A DNA stretch of 64,000 bases from Plectrocnemia conspersa (taxonomy: Eukaryota > Arthropoda > Insecta > Trichoptera > Polycentropodidae): assembly GCA_009617715.1 (NCBI GenBank), contig VTFK01000036.1, forward strand, positions 248,001-312,000, given 5' to 3'. The position numbers and the translations under genes were made by a program. Every line of letters starts with the position of its first letter. Positions within the stretch are counted from its first letter, which is position 1. The notes beneath the pieces are model-generated. The model did no database searches. It was not told the origin of the DNA and saw only the letters and a program-made list of their open reading frames with translations. This document shows, in pieces, positions 38,605-50,660 of the stretch.

Positions 38605-38735
38605 GTCGCGTATGGCGAGATTTTTTCCCTTTCGCTTACTTGCGGGCGAGTGAGAGATAAGGGATCTCACTCACTCTCGTCACTTAGCACGCGAGCGAGC
38701 GAAAAGGAATGTAACTCACCATACGCTCTTGGGGT
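38605..38735. repeat. Inverted-repeat element, copy 2
   Basis: GTATGGCGAG...GGGCGAGTGAGAG (38611-38655) is an imperfect inverted match of CTCACTCACTCTCG...AACTCACCATAC (38664-38726). The right arm is shared with 35824-35885. An open frame across it (38506-38739) is incidental. Confidence 0.6.
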
Positions 38736-38739
38736 ATAG

Positions 38740-39750
38740 TGTCATTTTATTAAATGTTAAACAAGGAAAATAATATAGAATACCTTAACCGCGTGTTTAA
38801 ATGTTGATAATTTTTATCGGTTTCGAAAGCTTTTCGAAAGTCTTCTAAATATAATTTTCTTGGGTTTTAGAAAGTATATGGCGATTTTTTCTCTAAGGGT
38901 TTTCATATTGCGTTTTTTTAAATGGTCGATGAGTAATGCACTATTGCTTAAATTACTGTTTTTTACACGGAATTATTTAGAATAACTTACATTTATTATT
39001 ATTTATATGTATGTTTATTGAAATTATTAAATGATTTAAAACCTATTGTTCGTTTTTTGTAAAAAAACTAACAATATGTTTGAAATTGTACTATTTTATA
39101 TATTAATAATATATTATGATGAAAACTGTACATTATAAGGATTTTTTAATCTCGTCGAGATTTTCGGAAAATTTATTTTATTAATAAATATTTAACTTAT
39201 TTTTTTGTTATAAATTATGATACGAAGTATAAAAAATTGATTGAAAAAAATTTTCGAAAAATTCTATTAAGGTTTATAAAACTACAAAAATCAAAATTTT
39301 CTTTTAAATATGAAAAATACGCAGTATATTATTTATAAACATAGATTTAAACTCATTATTTAAAAAAATAATAATAGCACAGTTGACCTAGAAATGGCAG
39401 TCTAAATGACATGTGCAAATGTCACGTCGCTATTGTAAACCGTTTGAGAGGAGTACTTGTGACTGATACATATATTTTATATTTTATAGTATAGAAAATA
39501 TTATATTTGATATTTTAGTAATAAGGAAACCTGTTTATGTTTTGATTTTATATAGTTTTATTATGTAGCTATAAGAATTATTTCGTTAGAAATTAACTTG
39601 AATATATTTTTTTAAGCAAAAAAATTGTCATTAGCTCAGATACATAGATTTAAATATGTCAAGCATTATATTATAATAGTAAATTAAAATAAAAATCAAC
39701 TATTGGTTAATTTTTTTAATTGATTTTATTATTTATTTAAATCATAAAAA
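38740..39750. other. AT-rich intergenic DNA, nothing recognised
   Basis: No gene or element supported. Confidence 0.6.
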
Positions 39751-39756
39751 AAGTAT

Positions 39757-40211
39757 TTAAAATAGTGCAATAATATAATTTATCGTTATTACTAAAAGCT
39801 TCTATTTAAAAATTAAAAATTATGGATTTTGCAGTGATTTTTATTTTAAGTTTTTACTTTTTAATTTAAAAAATCATAAATATAATTCAACCCAAAAAAA
39901 AGAAATAGAATGAATTGTATTTGTTTTTTATGATTTTAATAAATAATAAAATCATAAAAAAACTACTTGTGCTAAAATAAAATTATTAACATATTTAATG
40001 TATACCTGTAAATCATATGATTAAATTTTTGTGGCAAAAAAATAATAAAAGAGTGCAATAATCTAATTTATCGGTAATACTATAGGCTTTTATTAAAAAA
40101 ATGAAAACCAAAGCTTTTGCAGGATTTTGAATTTTTACTTTTTACTTTTTAATTTAAAAAATCATAAATGAAATTCAATCCAAAAAATACTAAATAGAAT
40201 GAATTGTATGT
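39757..40211. repeat. Diverged tandem duplication, unit about 275 bp
   Basis: 39757-39930 and 40035-40211 share AGTGCAATAATATAATTTAT, AGGATTTTGCAG-like and TTTTTACTTTTTAATTTAAA followed by AAATCATAAAT, GAATGAATTGTAT, in the same order and spacing. Confidence 0.75.
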
Positions 40212-40558
40212 CTAAAATTTATTTAAATTTATATAATAAAAATCAATTAAAAACATATTTAATTTATTGTCATAAATATAGTGATTTTTGAAAAATAATC
40301 TATGCAATGTCAAATGATCGAAGCTACGCTTTTATATGTAACATTCACAAATATTTGTAGTAATTCTGATTTTTCTCTATTTTGAAACTTAAAAAATTTG
40401 CAATGCATTTCTCGAAAATTTTTGAATAACTCTTTTCTAATCTTAAAAATACTCTTATGTATATATACACCAGAATATTTACTTATGTATATATTCTGGT
40501 GCACCGACAGTTGATCCCTCTGACAATAATCCCCCAATGTTTCTATATTCGTAAATAG

Positions 40559-42000
40559 CAGCATCCCTGAAGGTTACAAATATATTATAATATATTTAAA
40601 TAAGGTGGGAGCAAATTTATAAATATATTCCTCTCATACATAATTAGGTAGATATAAATTTGGATAATTAAGAATGATTTCATATTTATAAACCGTTAAA
40701 GAAAATATAAATCAGAAAGTAATTACACACATGTTTATTCAAAAGCTATATGTAGCTATATGTAATAATTTCCCCAAATTTATAAATTAATAAATAAACA
40801 GCAGAGCAAATGTTTCAAGATATCGTAGAGAATTTTTTTTTAAAGATATATTATAATAAATAAAAATTAAATTAAATCAAAATACAAATTAATAAGCAAC
40901 TAAATATTTATGTAAATATAATAATAATTATAAGCAAATTAATTTAAAATAAAATACATATTAAAGAACTGGTTGGTAAAGAAACATATACCGGTGGTCC
41001 TCAAACTACGGTTATATACAATAGATAAAATCAGATCATATAAAATTACTACTAGTTTAAATCAGTTATTCTACTTTAAATAAGTTTTAGTGATTTACAT
41101 TTTTTTTAATCTTTAATATAAATTGTATTATCCTTTCAATATCTTTTTTAATCCATAATTCTTTAATAAACAATTTACTTCTCTCGTTTTAGTTTTTTAT
41201 CGTTTTTGCAAGTTTTATAGTTCAATAAAAGTAATTCCTTCATTAAATACTTTTGATGAAAATATATTTATATTTTATATAAATTATTCATTCATTATAT
41301 GGATTATGATAATACATTTTAAAGTTGTAATAATAGATATTTTTAAGTAGTAAAATATAATCTTTAATGCACATTTAAATAAAAATTATTAACACAAAAT
41401 ATTATTATTATCTATAAAGATTATAAAAAAATGATGTTACTTTTATACTTTTCTTAGAAAGTTCATCATTACTTGTAAAACGAGATTTTTTACAAGACCT
41501 TTTATAACCTCAATATGTAGGATTATATTTATTCATGATTTTAATAACGATGAGTAATATGGTTATAGAATAATATTTTGTATGTCTAGATTCGTTTTTT
41601 ATATGTAAATTTAATATATATTTTAGTTAAAATTAATTTGCTTATAATTATTATTATATTTATATATGTATATTATATACATATATTTAGTTATTTATTC
41701 GATTCTACTTTGATGTAATTCAGTTTTTATTTATTATAATATATTTTTCCATTTTTTTTTCCATTACGATATCTTGAAACGTTTGCTCTGTTGTTTATAA
41801 ATTAATTTATAAATTTGCTAAAATTATTTATTTACTTATAGATACAAATTATTTTTTACAAACGTAGTTTTAGATAATATTTAATAAAAATATATATAAA
41901 TATAAATATTTTTTATAAATGTTTAGAGAAACATTTTTTTTTTTTCTCTCACCCTATTTAAATATAATATTATATATTTATAACCTTCACGGATGCTTAT
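40559..42000. mobile_element. 1.4-kb long-inverted-repeat element
   Basis: The outer 50 bp are clear inverted copies: 40561-40611 (GCATCCCTGAAGGTTA... GGTGGGAG) and 41946-41998 (CTCTCACCC...AACCTTCACGGATGC). Matching continues inward, for example GCAGAGCAAATGTTTCAAGA (40801 on) against the complement of 41774-41795, to about 40990 and 41590. The ~600-bp centre is AT rich with no coding. This could be a MITE with very long terminal repeats or a fold-back element. No sure target duplication. Confidence 0.7.
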
Positions 42001-42364
42001 ATTTACAAATATTGAATATATAATACTTCGGAGAATTAATCGTCACCGAATCATATATTTTATATTAAAATATTATTCAGGCATTTAATGGATACTGTTA
42101 ATGAGCATCCAAACGGATACACAAGTCTTCATGACTATTTTTAACGCAACGATTATTGCAGGTTTCGATAATGTTTGATTGATATTATTTATAGAAGATT
42201 ATAATTTGGATAATATGTATATTATTAAGTGCCTGAGAAATATTACCATTTTTTTGAAAACAAGTTTCACTATAAGAATCACTTATACATGAATGACGAT
42301 ATAGCCAAAATTCACTTTACATAATATTACATTTAATAATTTATTTTAATTATTCAACGACGAC

Positions 42365-42545
42365 AGTAAGGTTAGCGAAATGTTACCATTGGGTGCATTT
42401 CTCGCGTGAGAACGAGGGTTGGGGAAGAAGGGTTGGAGTGTGCTGACGTAATAATTTTCGCAAGTTGGCTGCACTGCTCTGTAATTAATTGTCACTTGCG
42501 ACACGAGGTGAAATTCTTGTCGCTGAAAACAACATCACCCGCTCG
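42365..42545. promoter_or_regulatory. GC-richer non-coding island (candidate conserved element)
   Basis: The strongest compositional island of the middle region (about 180 bp: GGTTGGGGAAGAAGGGTTGG, GCAAGTTGGCTGCACTG, TAATTAATTG). No frame, no inverted ends, no other copy in the window. The look fits a conserved non-coding element, but this is not shown by sequence alone. Confidence 0.3.
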
Positions 42546-43500
42546 CCACCCTTAACTACTTGATATAGTTTCATATTCTAAACATATGCTAGACATACGA
42601 GGATTAGTCAAATGAAAAACTTAAATATATTCTATCTCGTAAATGCAACTTTTACTGCAATCCAAAAATGCATGAATAACTTAAAAAATAAATAATGAAA
42701 CAAAAACTTAAATATTTCTTCTCATCGCCTCTTTGAGCGAATCCTAGTAAATTCAAAGGACCCAAATCTATGTCTTATGACTCTTTTAAGACAATTTGTT
42801 TCATTGAAAAATTCAACGTATAAGCTTTTCAAATGCAGAAAACTTATCAATATCTATGTGTTAAAAGTTCATATGGAACACTTTCTAAATTCGAATTGAA
42901 TCACAGAGCTAAAATATTTTATTTTAATTAATTACATTGATCTATTAGATGATTTATAGTATTATAATATGCCCTTCAGTGACATTTAGAATTTAAGCTA
43001 ATTAATCATTCTAATTAGAATATTCGGTCGGGTGAGACGAGGAGTAAATCGATATAGAATTCGCAAATCATTAATTATTACTATCATCTCCATTTATAAA
43101 TAACGGTGAGTTTTTATAATAAATAACTAATGAATATACAGTTTTTAATTTATATGCAAAAATTAAATGTATTGCTATACATATTATTGTTTTAAAATAT
43201 ATAATGTATTTTAATTTCCGTGCCATTTATTTCAGTTCTAGGAATAACATCAATAATTTTATAAAAGTAAATATTCAATTCACAGAAAGCTGTGTTAAAT
43301 ATGACGAGTAACCAATACTACGTTAGGGTTAAAGGCTATAACCCTTTAATTAAACATCATTTACCCTTTAATTAAACATCAGAGAGAATACTCATTGTAA
43401 CATTTAGCGCTCGTATGTCAATAATTTTTACACAAATAAATATTTTAAAGGATGGGGCATAAAAATCTCTTATAATCCATAGAAAAATTGTATATATTTT
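42546..43500. other. AT-rich intergenic DNA
   Basis: No gene. 43000-43090 is a small GC-richer patch with homeodomain-type cores (CATTAATTATT), of uncertain meaning. Confidence 0.5.
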
Positions 43501-43524
43501 ATGGTGTCCCGCCTTTGCGCGCCG

Positions 43525-43578
43525 CCGGACAAAATCGCGCAGTGTCATATGCATACCGACATAATCGCGCGGTGTCAT
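43525..43578. repeat. Two-unit 30-bp tandem repeat
   Basis: CCGGACAAAATCGCGCAGTG (43525) and ACCGACATAATCGCGCGGTG (43555), each followed by TCAT, lie 30 bp apart. Confidence 0.7.
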
Positions 43579-44000
43579 CAGTAATAAAAACAGAATTTGT
43601 ATAAAAATATATATAAAATAGGGTAAACCTACTGTCGATTAGAGAAAACCCAACTATGTATTTGTTATTAATTCGTTTTAAAATATTTTTGAATTAGAAT
43701 ATTATTTAAATACTTACTGATATATATTATATGATTTTGGTTAGTTTATAGAAATATTTTGAGATTTTCTAATGTCAAATCTTTCAAAAAGCTATTATTA
43801 CATCGTTATATTTGAATTGCAATTGTTCAATGTACTCAAATAATGTGCCAATAGAAGTGAGTGCCATATTGTGGTTACTGCTTTTTATCTTTCTGGTGGA
43901 CTGATATTGAAAACAACATCTGCATCACTCACGGATCACACAAATCGTATACTAACAACTCCTTATTGCTTTATTCATCGACATTTTCAAAGACTTGTAA
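43579..44000. other. AT-rich spacer
   Basis: Nothing recognised. Confidence 0.5.
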
Positions 44001-44004
44001 TTTT

Positions 44005-44850
44005 CAGTGCAATGGCGACGGCACGATTTTATTGCTTTTGACGTGAATGTTGGACTTCTGAGAAGTGATAATTGTTTTTGCGCCCTCCTGTTGGTCAAAA
44101 TTCGGTTTAGATATGCTTCATTCGATTCTCACATTTCCACTGTGACAATACAATTTTATTGCCTTTGACGTGGATTCTAACAAGGACGTCATTTGGGGGG
44201 ACAGGTAGGAACATTTGTCTCACTTAGTATTTCTTCACGAGAATTTTTTTCTCATTTTCTCGAGAAATGAAGCATTTTTTATAAAATTGAATTTGTACGA
44301 ATATTTTTTAAAAGACTTACAACCACTGCCTTAAAGTAAATGCGGGTTCGTGCCTAATATGAATACTTTTTGGAAGGTTTTAATAGGCGACTGGGAATGA
44401 CAAAAAAATGTTTACAAATTTTTAACACTTGAACTCGCTTTATTTTTGCTTAAGTAATAAAAGAAGGCACTCAGATAAGAAAACTTGCCGAAAGTGTTCG
44501 TACCAGATGTTTGAAAACATACATACTTTCTCGGAAGATCGAAAGTATTTGAATTACCCACAATTTTTTTGCGATTGCTCTAACCGGCCGGCGGATTTAT
44601 CTTTACTTTGGTGATCTAAGAACCCGCTCCGGTTATAATATATTACGCATGATGCAAAAATGATTAAGGGCTGATATACTTTTTCGATAATCTAAAAAGG
44701 TTTTTTTATATTGTTTTTGTAAAGTAGCAACATCTTTGGAAAAACGGGCGTAAAATAAATAATAAGTATTGAAAAACATATTTTTTGATAAAATATTTTT
44801 CTTAATCGACCGCTTTTGTATCTTTCCTAAATTTTTATACCAGAGGCCAG
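44005..44850 (+). mobile_element. Composite repeat, plus copy, headed by a fold-back arm
   Basis: 44012-44175 is a right-arm copy of the fold-back family (inverted core at 44024 and a decayed outer core at 44152). It runs into DNA shared, inverted, with 47570-48720: the GGACGTCATTTGGGG block, TTGGAAGGTTTTAATAGG, CTTAAGTAATAAAAGAAGGC, CGGAAGATCGAAAGTATTTG, CTAACCGGCCGGCGG and TTGTAAAGTAGCAACA in order. No intact protein. The fold-back unit may be the end of a larger non-autonomous element of which this is one boundary. Confidence 0.65.
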
Positions 44851-45840
44851 ATCACTGTTCGCAAATTTATTCCAATAAAATATATTCCTATATTACTCGT
44901 TATTTTTAGTTGGTTACGATTGTCCGAAAGAAACGAGAAAAAAGTGGCTAGGAAAGTAAAACTCTGTTTAAAATATGACATATTTTGTTCAGATTTTGTG
45001 TTTGATAATTGAAATATTAATGTGATTTATTTATATAATATTATTTTTTTATTGCACATTTATTGTTTTTTTAGAATATCTCAATAATATTTATTTTATA
45101 AAAATGTATCTTTCGTATACATATTTAAATTTGTACTCATGTTAAAAGTAACATGATTTAATTTAATTTGTAAATGTTATAGAATTAAAAATACGTAAAT
45201 ACTGCATAATATTATTCTAGTTTGATATCCTTCTACTTCTGCTTTCAAGCAATATAGGCATTATCGTTTTTGTAGTTCTAAACCACGAAGATTTCGTTTT
45301 TAACAAATAAAATTTACGTATGTAAAAATATGAATGGGAAGAAAATTCGTTACTACCGTTATTTAATATTTTAATACTGGTATTATTAAAAATCTATTTT
45401 TTTACTCAATAACGGTATTAACAAGATTGCAATCCATAGTTACGAACTGTCTGATCGTTCAAACAATTCGAGTTAAATCATCTTAGGTTCAAACTTTTTC
45501 TATCGACTTCGACTAAGTCGATTGTATTATGATCTTGTAGGAATTTCCATGTTTACAATATCTTCAATTGAAACTTCTTTGAATCTGCTAAGAATTAATT
45601 TATAACAACGTCATTCTTGTCTTTCGTAGAATCATATATTTGTATTGTATTGATATGTCCCATCCATTTAGTTATTTAACTAAGATTCCAACTTCCATCA
45701 TTGTCACGTGAATAAAATTTCGATAAATCAGAGTCACTAAAAATACTATAATGTAATAAGTTATAATTTTTATTTTAGAGTATTGCAACACTGAAAAATA
45801 TATATTGATATATAAAAAAAAATATTTGCGATTAAATTAA
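44851..45840. other. AT-rich intergenic DNA
   Basis: No gene supported. A short inverted pair ACCGTTATTT / AATAACGGT occurs at about 45356 and 45408. Confidence 0.55.
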
Positions 45841-45844
45841 ACAT

Positions 45845-46150
45845 CCGATGTTTCGACAGCTCTGACCATAAGCGAGCACAAAGTGCACCGTTCGCAGACG
45901 TCGATCGAACGCGGATTAAACTTTGTGACGTGTTGCAGAAACACAATATGACCGGAAAAGCAGCGAGAGCATTTAGACGATAGTTTCATTTTCGACCGAA
46001 AGCTTTTAAAATTTTTTAATAAATTAAATTGACATCCGCCAATGGACGCGGATTTTCAACGTACTCATCGCGCTAAATGGAATGTCTATCTATATGTATT
46101 ATTTTATAGTGCACGCTCACTATCCGCGTAATTCAATTGGCGAATTTTCG
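45845..46150. promoter_or_regulatory. GC-richer non-coding island (candidate regulatory DNA)
   Basis: About 300 bp of balanced composition, single copy, no frame. It lies next to an (AT)n tract. Function inferred only from composition. Confidence 0.25.
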
Positions 46151-46185
46151 ACGTGAAAGCGAACGATGGTACAACACTATCAACT

Positions 46186-46209
46186 GATATATATATATAT
46201 ATATATACA

Positions 46210-46269
<60 letters not shown>

Positions 46270-46275
46270 TTATAT
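46186..46275. repeat. (AT)n microsatellite
   Basis: AT alternation with one CAGT interruption at about 46208-46211. Confidence 0.95.
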
Positions 46276-46559
46276 ATATAAAATTGTAACTGTACGGAGT
46301 TTTGTTACTAAAAATTGACAAGCGATATATAAACGCTAATTTGATTTCGAGCATGTTAATTATTATCGAAACGCGCATTGCAAGCTACGAAAAAAATACA
46401 GTAAATGCACACGTAAAATATATTTGAGTTTGTATTCCGAAAATATTATTAAAAAATGCATACTTCATTATATTTCACTCTAGTTTATTTAAATATTATA
46501 ATCGAATTATCCAATATTAAAATGAGTCAGTTTCACTGAATATCTCGGAAATATTTTTG

Positions 46560-46800
46560 GGTTAGAGAATTCCATTAAACGGGGACAATGCATGCGTTCT
46601 ATTGTGAGCGAAAAATAAGCAAACCCCCATATACGCATCTCCATTGTCTTTCTTTGTCGGCGAATGTTATAATTATGATAATTACGGGAAAATATGTGGG
46701 ACCACCATCAAAATAATTTCTATTGCGCGCCGTAAATTAACTCCTTTATTAGCGACGCAATAAAAGATGCAATAAATTAATAAATTCATATTCTAAAGAG
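46560..46800. promoter_or_regulatory. GC-richer non-coding island (candidate conserved element)
   Basis: No frame, no repeat ends, no second copy. Contains ATTGCGCGCCGTAAATTAAC and TTAGCGACGCAATAAA, dense A/T homeodomain-like cores between GC-rich words, a look shared with insect conserved non-coding DNA. Confidence 0.28.
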
Positions 46801-47235
46801 ATGATTGATTTGACGCTACAATATATACTGCATAGAGCAACAAAAATAATTTTTTTTTTATTCTTCTGTAAAAAGTCGTTTCAGTACTTCATATTCTCAA
46901 ACCATTGTGCTGTACGCTTCTGATCGCCAAAAATGAACTATTTTTCATTACACGAAACAATCCGATTAAGCATTCTGATTTCTCAATGATCTTCATTTTT
47001 CGAGAAATTACATTACTACATATTATTCTTAAAATAACTATTTAAAAACACACACCATCTAAAGTAGAACCAAACACACTCGTTCTTTTTTTTTGTTAAA
47101 AAATTCCTGTTGTCTTGTCCATCAATTAAAATATTTTTAATTCTTTCTTCATTAATCCGTAAGATCTTGGTTTTCTTACACTACTCTCTGTAAGGCTGCA
47201 AAATATTCTTTCTCTAATTGTTACGCCAATGGTTA
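46801..47235. other. AT-rich spacer
   Basis: Nothing recognised. Confidence 0.5.
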
Positions 47236-47239
47236 GTTT

Positions 47240-48310
47240 TCAATTTCTTCAATGGATTCTAATGATTTAATGGAGTCGCGAGGGTCATTAGAATTCGTCG
47301 AGCCATAAAATAATCTACGAATAATTTATTTTCCCATTTTAAATATTTCTGCTTTTAAAAAATAACTAAAGAAGCCACTCTTTTTTTGACTAGTGAAAGA
47401 TTCTGAATTCTGCAAATATTTAATTATTGACATCTATGTCTGGCTTCTTTGATTATATACTTTCTCTTTAATTGCCCGTTTAAATTTGAGCTTAGCTTAG
47501 AATTAATATTTTCCAATTATTTTACCAAAATTTTTAAGGCCCCTTAAGCTGTCAGTAACAAAAGTGAGACAATTGGCAATAACAGCTGTTGCTACTTTAC
47601 AAAAACAATATAAAAAAACCTTTTTGCATTATCAAAAAATAATCGTCCGTAATCATTTTGCATTCTGCCGATTCCCATGCATAATTTTTTCTTAGATCAC
47701 CAAGCAAAGATAAAGCCGCCGGCCGGTTAGAGTAAAAGAAAAATCGCAAAAAATTGTTGCAAATAAATACCTAAATTTTTTATTTATTCAATGAATTCCA
47801 ATGATATGATGAAGTAGCGAGGGTCATTCGAATTCATCGAGTCGTTAAATAATCTGCAATTAAGTTATTTTACCATTTAACATATTTCTGTTTTAAAGAA
47901 TAGCTGTAGAAGCTACTCTTTTTTCGACTAGTGAAAAATTCTGGATTTTGAAAATATTTAATTAATAACATCAATGTCTGGTTTCTTCGATTATATATTT
48001 TTTCTTAAATTGTCCGTTAAAATTTTGAGCTTAGCTCAAAATTGATATTTTCTGATTGTTGTAACAAAAATTTTAAGGCTCCTTTGGCTGTCTATAATAA
48101 TCATGACACAATTATCAATAACAACTGTTGCTACTTTACACAAATAATATAAAAAAAAAAAATTTTGGATTATCGAAAAATAAACGTAACCCTTAATTGT
48201 TTTGCATTCTGCCGATTCTTTTCGGAGCTAGTTGTTAGATCGCCAAAGCTAAGATAAAACCGCCGGCCGGTTAGGGTAATAGAAAATCGCAAAAAATTGT
48301 TGGTTATTCA
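47240..48310 (-). repeat. 530-bp tandem duplication inside the composite repeat
   Basis: Unit 1 (about 47240-47765) and unit 2 (about 47777-48310) match throughout: GCGAGGGTCATT, CGACTAGTGAAA, GAGCTTAGCT, TGTTGCTACTTTACA, TTTGCATTCTGCCGATTC, CCGCCGGCCGGTTAG, AAAATCGCAAAAAATTGTTG. The plus-oriented relative at 44540-44850 has only one such unit's end. Diverged by many point changes, so old. Confidence 0.8.
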
Positions 48311-48850
48311 GATACTTTCAATCTTCCGAGAAAGTATACATATTTTCAAACATCTGGCACGAGCACCTTTAGAAAGATTTCTTATCTGAGTGTTTTCTTT
48401 TATTACTTAAGCAAAAATAAAGCGAGTTCGAATGTTAAAATTTTAAAATATTTTTTTGTCATTCCCAGTCTCCTATTAAAACCTTCCAAGAAGTATGCAT
48501 ATTAAGCATGAACCCGTCTTTACTTATGCATCGTTATAAAAAATACAGTGGTTTTTAAAAAAAAATATTAGAATACATTTAATTTTATACAATAAAAGCA
48601 TGAAAAAAATTCTCGAGAAATGAGAATTCTTGATTTGACATTTTTCTCGAGATGAAACATTAGATGAGACAAACGTTCCAACCCTTTCCTCCAAAATTAC
48701 GTCGTTCTTAATATTCACATCAATGGCAATAAAATAAAATGAAGCATATTTAAACCGAACTTTGACCAATAGGAGAGCGCAAAAATCCATGTCAAAAGCA
48801 ATAAAATCGTGTCGGTGCCGTTGCAGTGGGAACGCTCGTTGCCGAGCGTT
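48311..48850 (-). mobile_element. Composite repeat, minus copy, remainder
   Basis: Inverted counterpart of 44012-44540, ending in a fold-back arm at 48740-48850 with the core at 48787 and an outer, weaker core at 48717. The right arm of the hairpin is missing, and a short hairpin GAACGCTCG/CGAGCGTTC follows. Confidence 0.65.
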
Positions 48851-48869
48851 CGGCAATGAAAGCGGCAAT

Positions 48870-49315
48870 GCTTATTTCAAGGATTTTCATCGATGTCACA
48901 TCCGCATATTTCTATTTCGCACAAAATAAAATATATGTAATGTCACTCCTACAATACGATTGTGTGAGTAAAAGGTATGTGTGTATTGGATAAAATGTGG
49001 ATAGCGTGTTGTTCACTGATTTATGGGGTCCATCCAAAAAATAATTTGGCTGTAACATCAAGAATTGCCGTGATACATCATGGTCACCATAGAGACTTTG
49101 AATATGTATAATAAAGTCAGTCCAAATCAGTCATAAAAATCTTAGTTACAAAAACTTTGTTGGCCAGTGTTGGATGCTATAATATGAAGTTTATTCCATA
49201 AACCACTCTTGTTTAATCGACGCTTTCTAATGGATAATAATAATATATATTAGACTTCAGCGTAATACCGACACTGCAACCCTATTGTATACTTTCATAC
49301 ATTTTGATTAAAAAC
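48870..49315. other. Intergenic DNA, nothing recognised
   Basis: No gene or element seen. Confidence 0.5.
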
Positions 49316-49319
49316 AGTA

Positions 49320-49640
49320 AGAAAGTGGCGATCGATTCATTTTTACGACCTTTCGCGTTGCGTATTATGTATTATTAATTTTACCACAGTTCATTTTCAT
49401 TGGCCTTCATTTTTACACGCACTTTTAGCGCTTCGAATCGCAAACACACATTTGTATTATTTTTATTTTTATTTTCGAATCTACATAATATTTCTCCAAA
49501 CGGGCGGCTGTTCGACCGAGCGTGAAATAAAACCAGACCCCAAATCGCGTGTCTGTGTCTGTCCCCGAACTGATTCAGCCGTAAAAACGTGAATTTCCGC
49601 CAACCGGACGGTTTACTATCGCTTGTTGGCGATAAAATCA
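49320..49640. promoter_or_regulatory. GC-richer non-coding island (candidate regulatory DNA)
   Basis: Balanced composition over about 300 bp. The 99-codon minus frame (49381-49680) has no domain I know. It could be a conserved element or an untranslated exon. Confidence 0.25.
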
Positions 49641-49837
49641 TATTAAGTTTGACTTTTTTACAAGTACGAGTACATAACAAAACAATATCTAAATTATTTG
49701 ATTTCTTAATATTTTATATTTTTGTACTGATACAGGATTCCCCTTTTTTAGTGCTGATATTTAAATTATTTAGGGTTTAATTAACGATGTTTTACTGTAT
49801 CCGATATTTTATACTCACGCGTAGTGTTCGTACGAAA

Positions 49838-49950
49838 TAATATATGGGACGCATAGCGAAAAATGTGTATTAAGGCGAAAGCGAACGCATGCGTCGAGTG
49901 CCGTGATATATAGACTAAAAGAAAGTAGGATACATTTTCAGATTAGGGCG
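49838..49950. repeat. Fragment of the 35.8-kb inverted-repeat family
   Basis: AATATATGGGACGCATAGCG, GTGATATATAGACTAAAAG and GGATACATTTTCAG align with the two outer parts of 35770-35950; the CTCACTCACTC arm is absent. Confidence 0.4.
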
Positions 49951-50216
49951 AAAAAAGAGAAATACATGTATAGCAATCATATATTAACAATTTGATTTAT
50001 TCTGTTATTATGCGCGAGCGGTATTTTTTCGCTTCAGTTAAACGTCATGCGTTATTATTTTTTTAATATAAAAATATTTATTTATTACTGCGTCTGTTGT
50101 GTGTACGTTTTTCATGACATGTTTATATATAATATATAAATCGTACGTATTTGGCACAACTATATTGAACAGATTTTACTAGCCTTAAAATTTTTATGTT
50201 GTGTTCTAAACATCTA

Positions 50217-50273
50217 TATCGCATCTATGTCGCACTTATCGCGAAACGCGGTAAGTGCGACATAGATGCGATA
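50217..50273. repeat. 57-nt near-perfect hairpin
   Basis: 27-nt arms (50217-50243 and 50247-50273) pair with a single G-T type mismatch around an AAA loop. Such a loop is too short for a classical pre-miRNA. It sits 5' of coding-like DNA of the unrecognised dispersed repeat. Confidence 0.85.
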
Positions 50274-50429
50274 TTCACTAAAAACCCGAAAAACATGCAA
50301 AAAATCACAAAAAAAAAAATTAAAATATTTATTGTAAGGTTTGAGAACCCTAAGGGGCGTAACTTCATAGCCAGTGAGACGCAGGTGAATCTAGTTAGAG
50401 TTTTCTTAGATTATATTCCAATTGCGACA

Positions 50430-50660
50430 GTCGAGAAATGGCGAAATGTGTTCCCCGAGCGGTGGTGGAGAAGCTGGCGCAGGGATGATGTCTGTGGGAG
50501 GTCCTCAAAGTTCTAGTTAAGTGGCGTGGCAGTGACAGTATAGAGGAGGATGATCCTCCTCTGTTACGGTGGTGCTCGTATGGAAGAGTCCTTCTCTGTG
50601 GGGTATTTGCTCGATCTGGGCGGCCAAAAGTCGATTATGAAAATTAAAGCTCAGGTAAAA
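50430..50660 (+). repeat. Unrecognised dispersed repeat, copy 2
   Basis: Inverted counterpart of 31740-31870 (VVEKLAQG coding-like stretch), followed by CTCTGTGGGGTATTTGCTCG and TCTGGGCGGCCAAAAGT. That last block recurs inverted at 51736-51778. Broken frames. A near-palindrome GAGGAGGATGATCCTCCTC lies at about 50542-50560. Confidence 0.55.

Noticed and set aside
50217..50273. Precursor microRNA
   Set aside because: Three-base loop and almost no bulges, unlike animal pre-miRNAs.
50500..50560. Chromodomain-like reading LVKWRGSDSIEEDD
   Set aside because: Too short, in a broken frame, and within a decayed dispersed repeat; likely chance resemblance.
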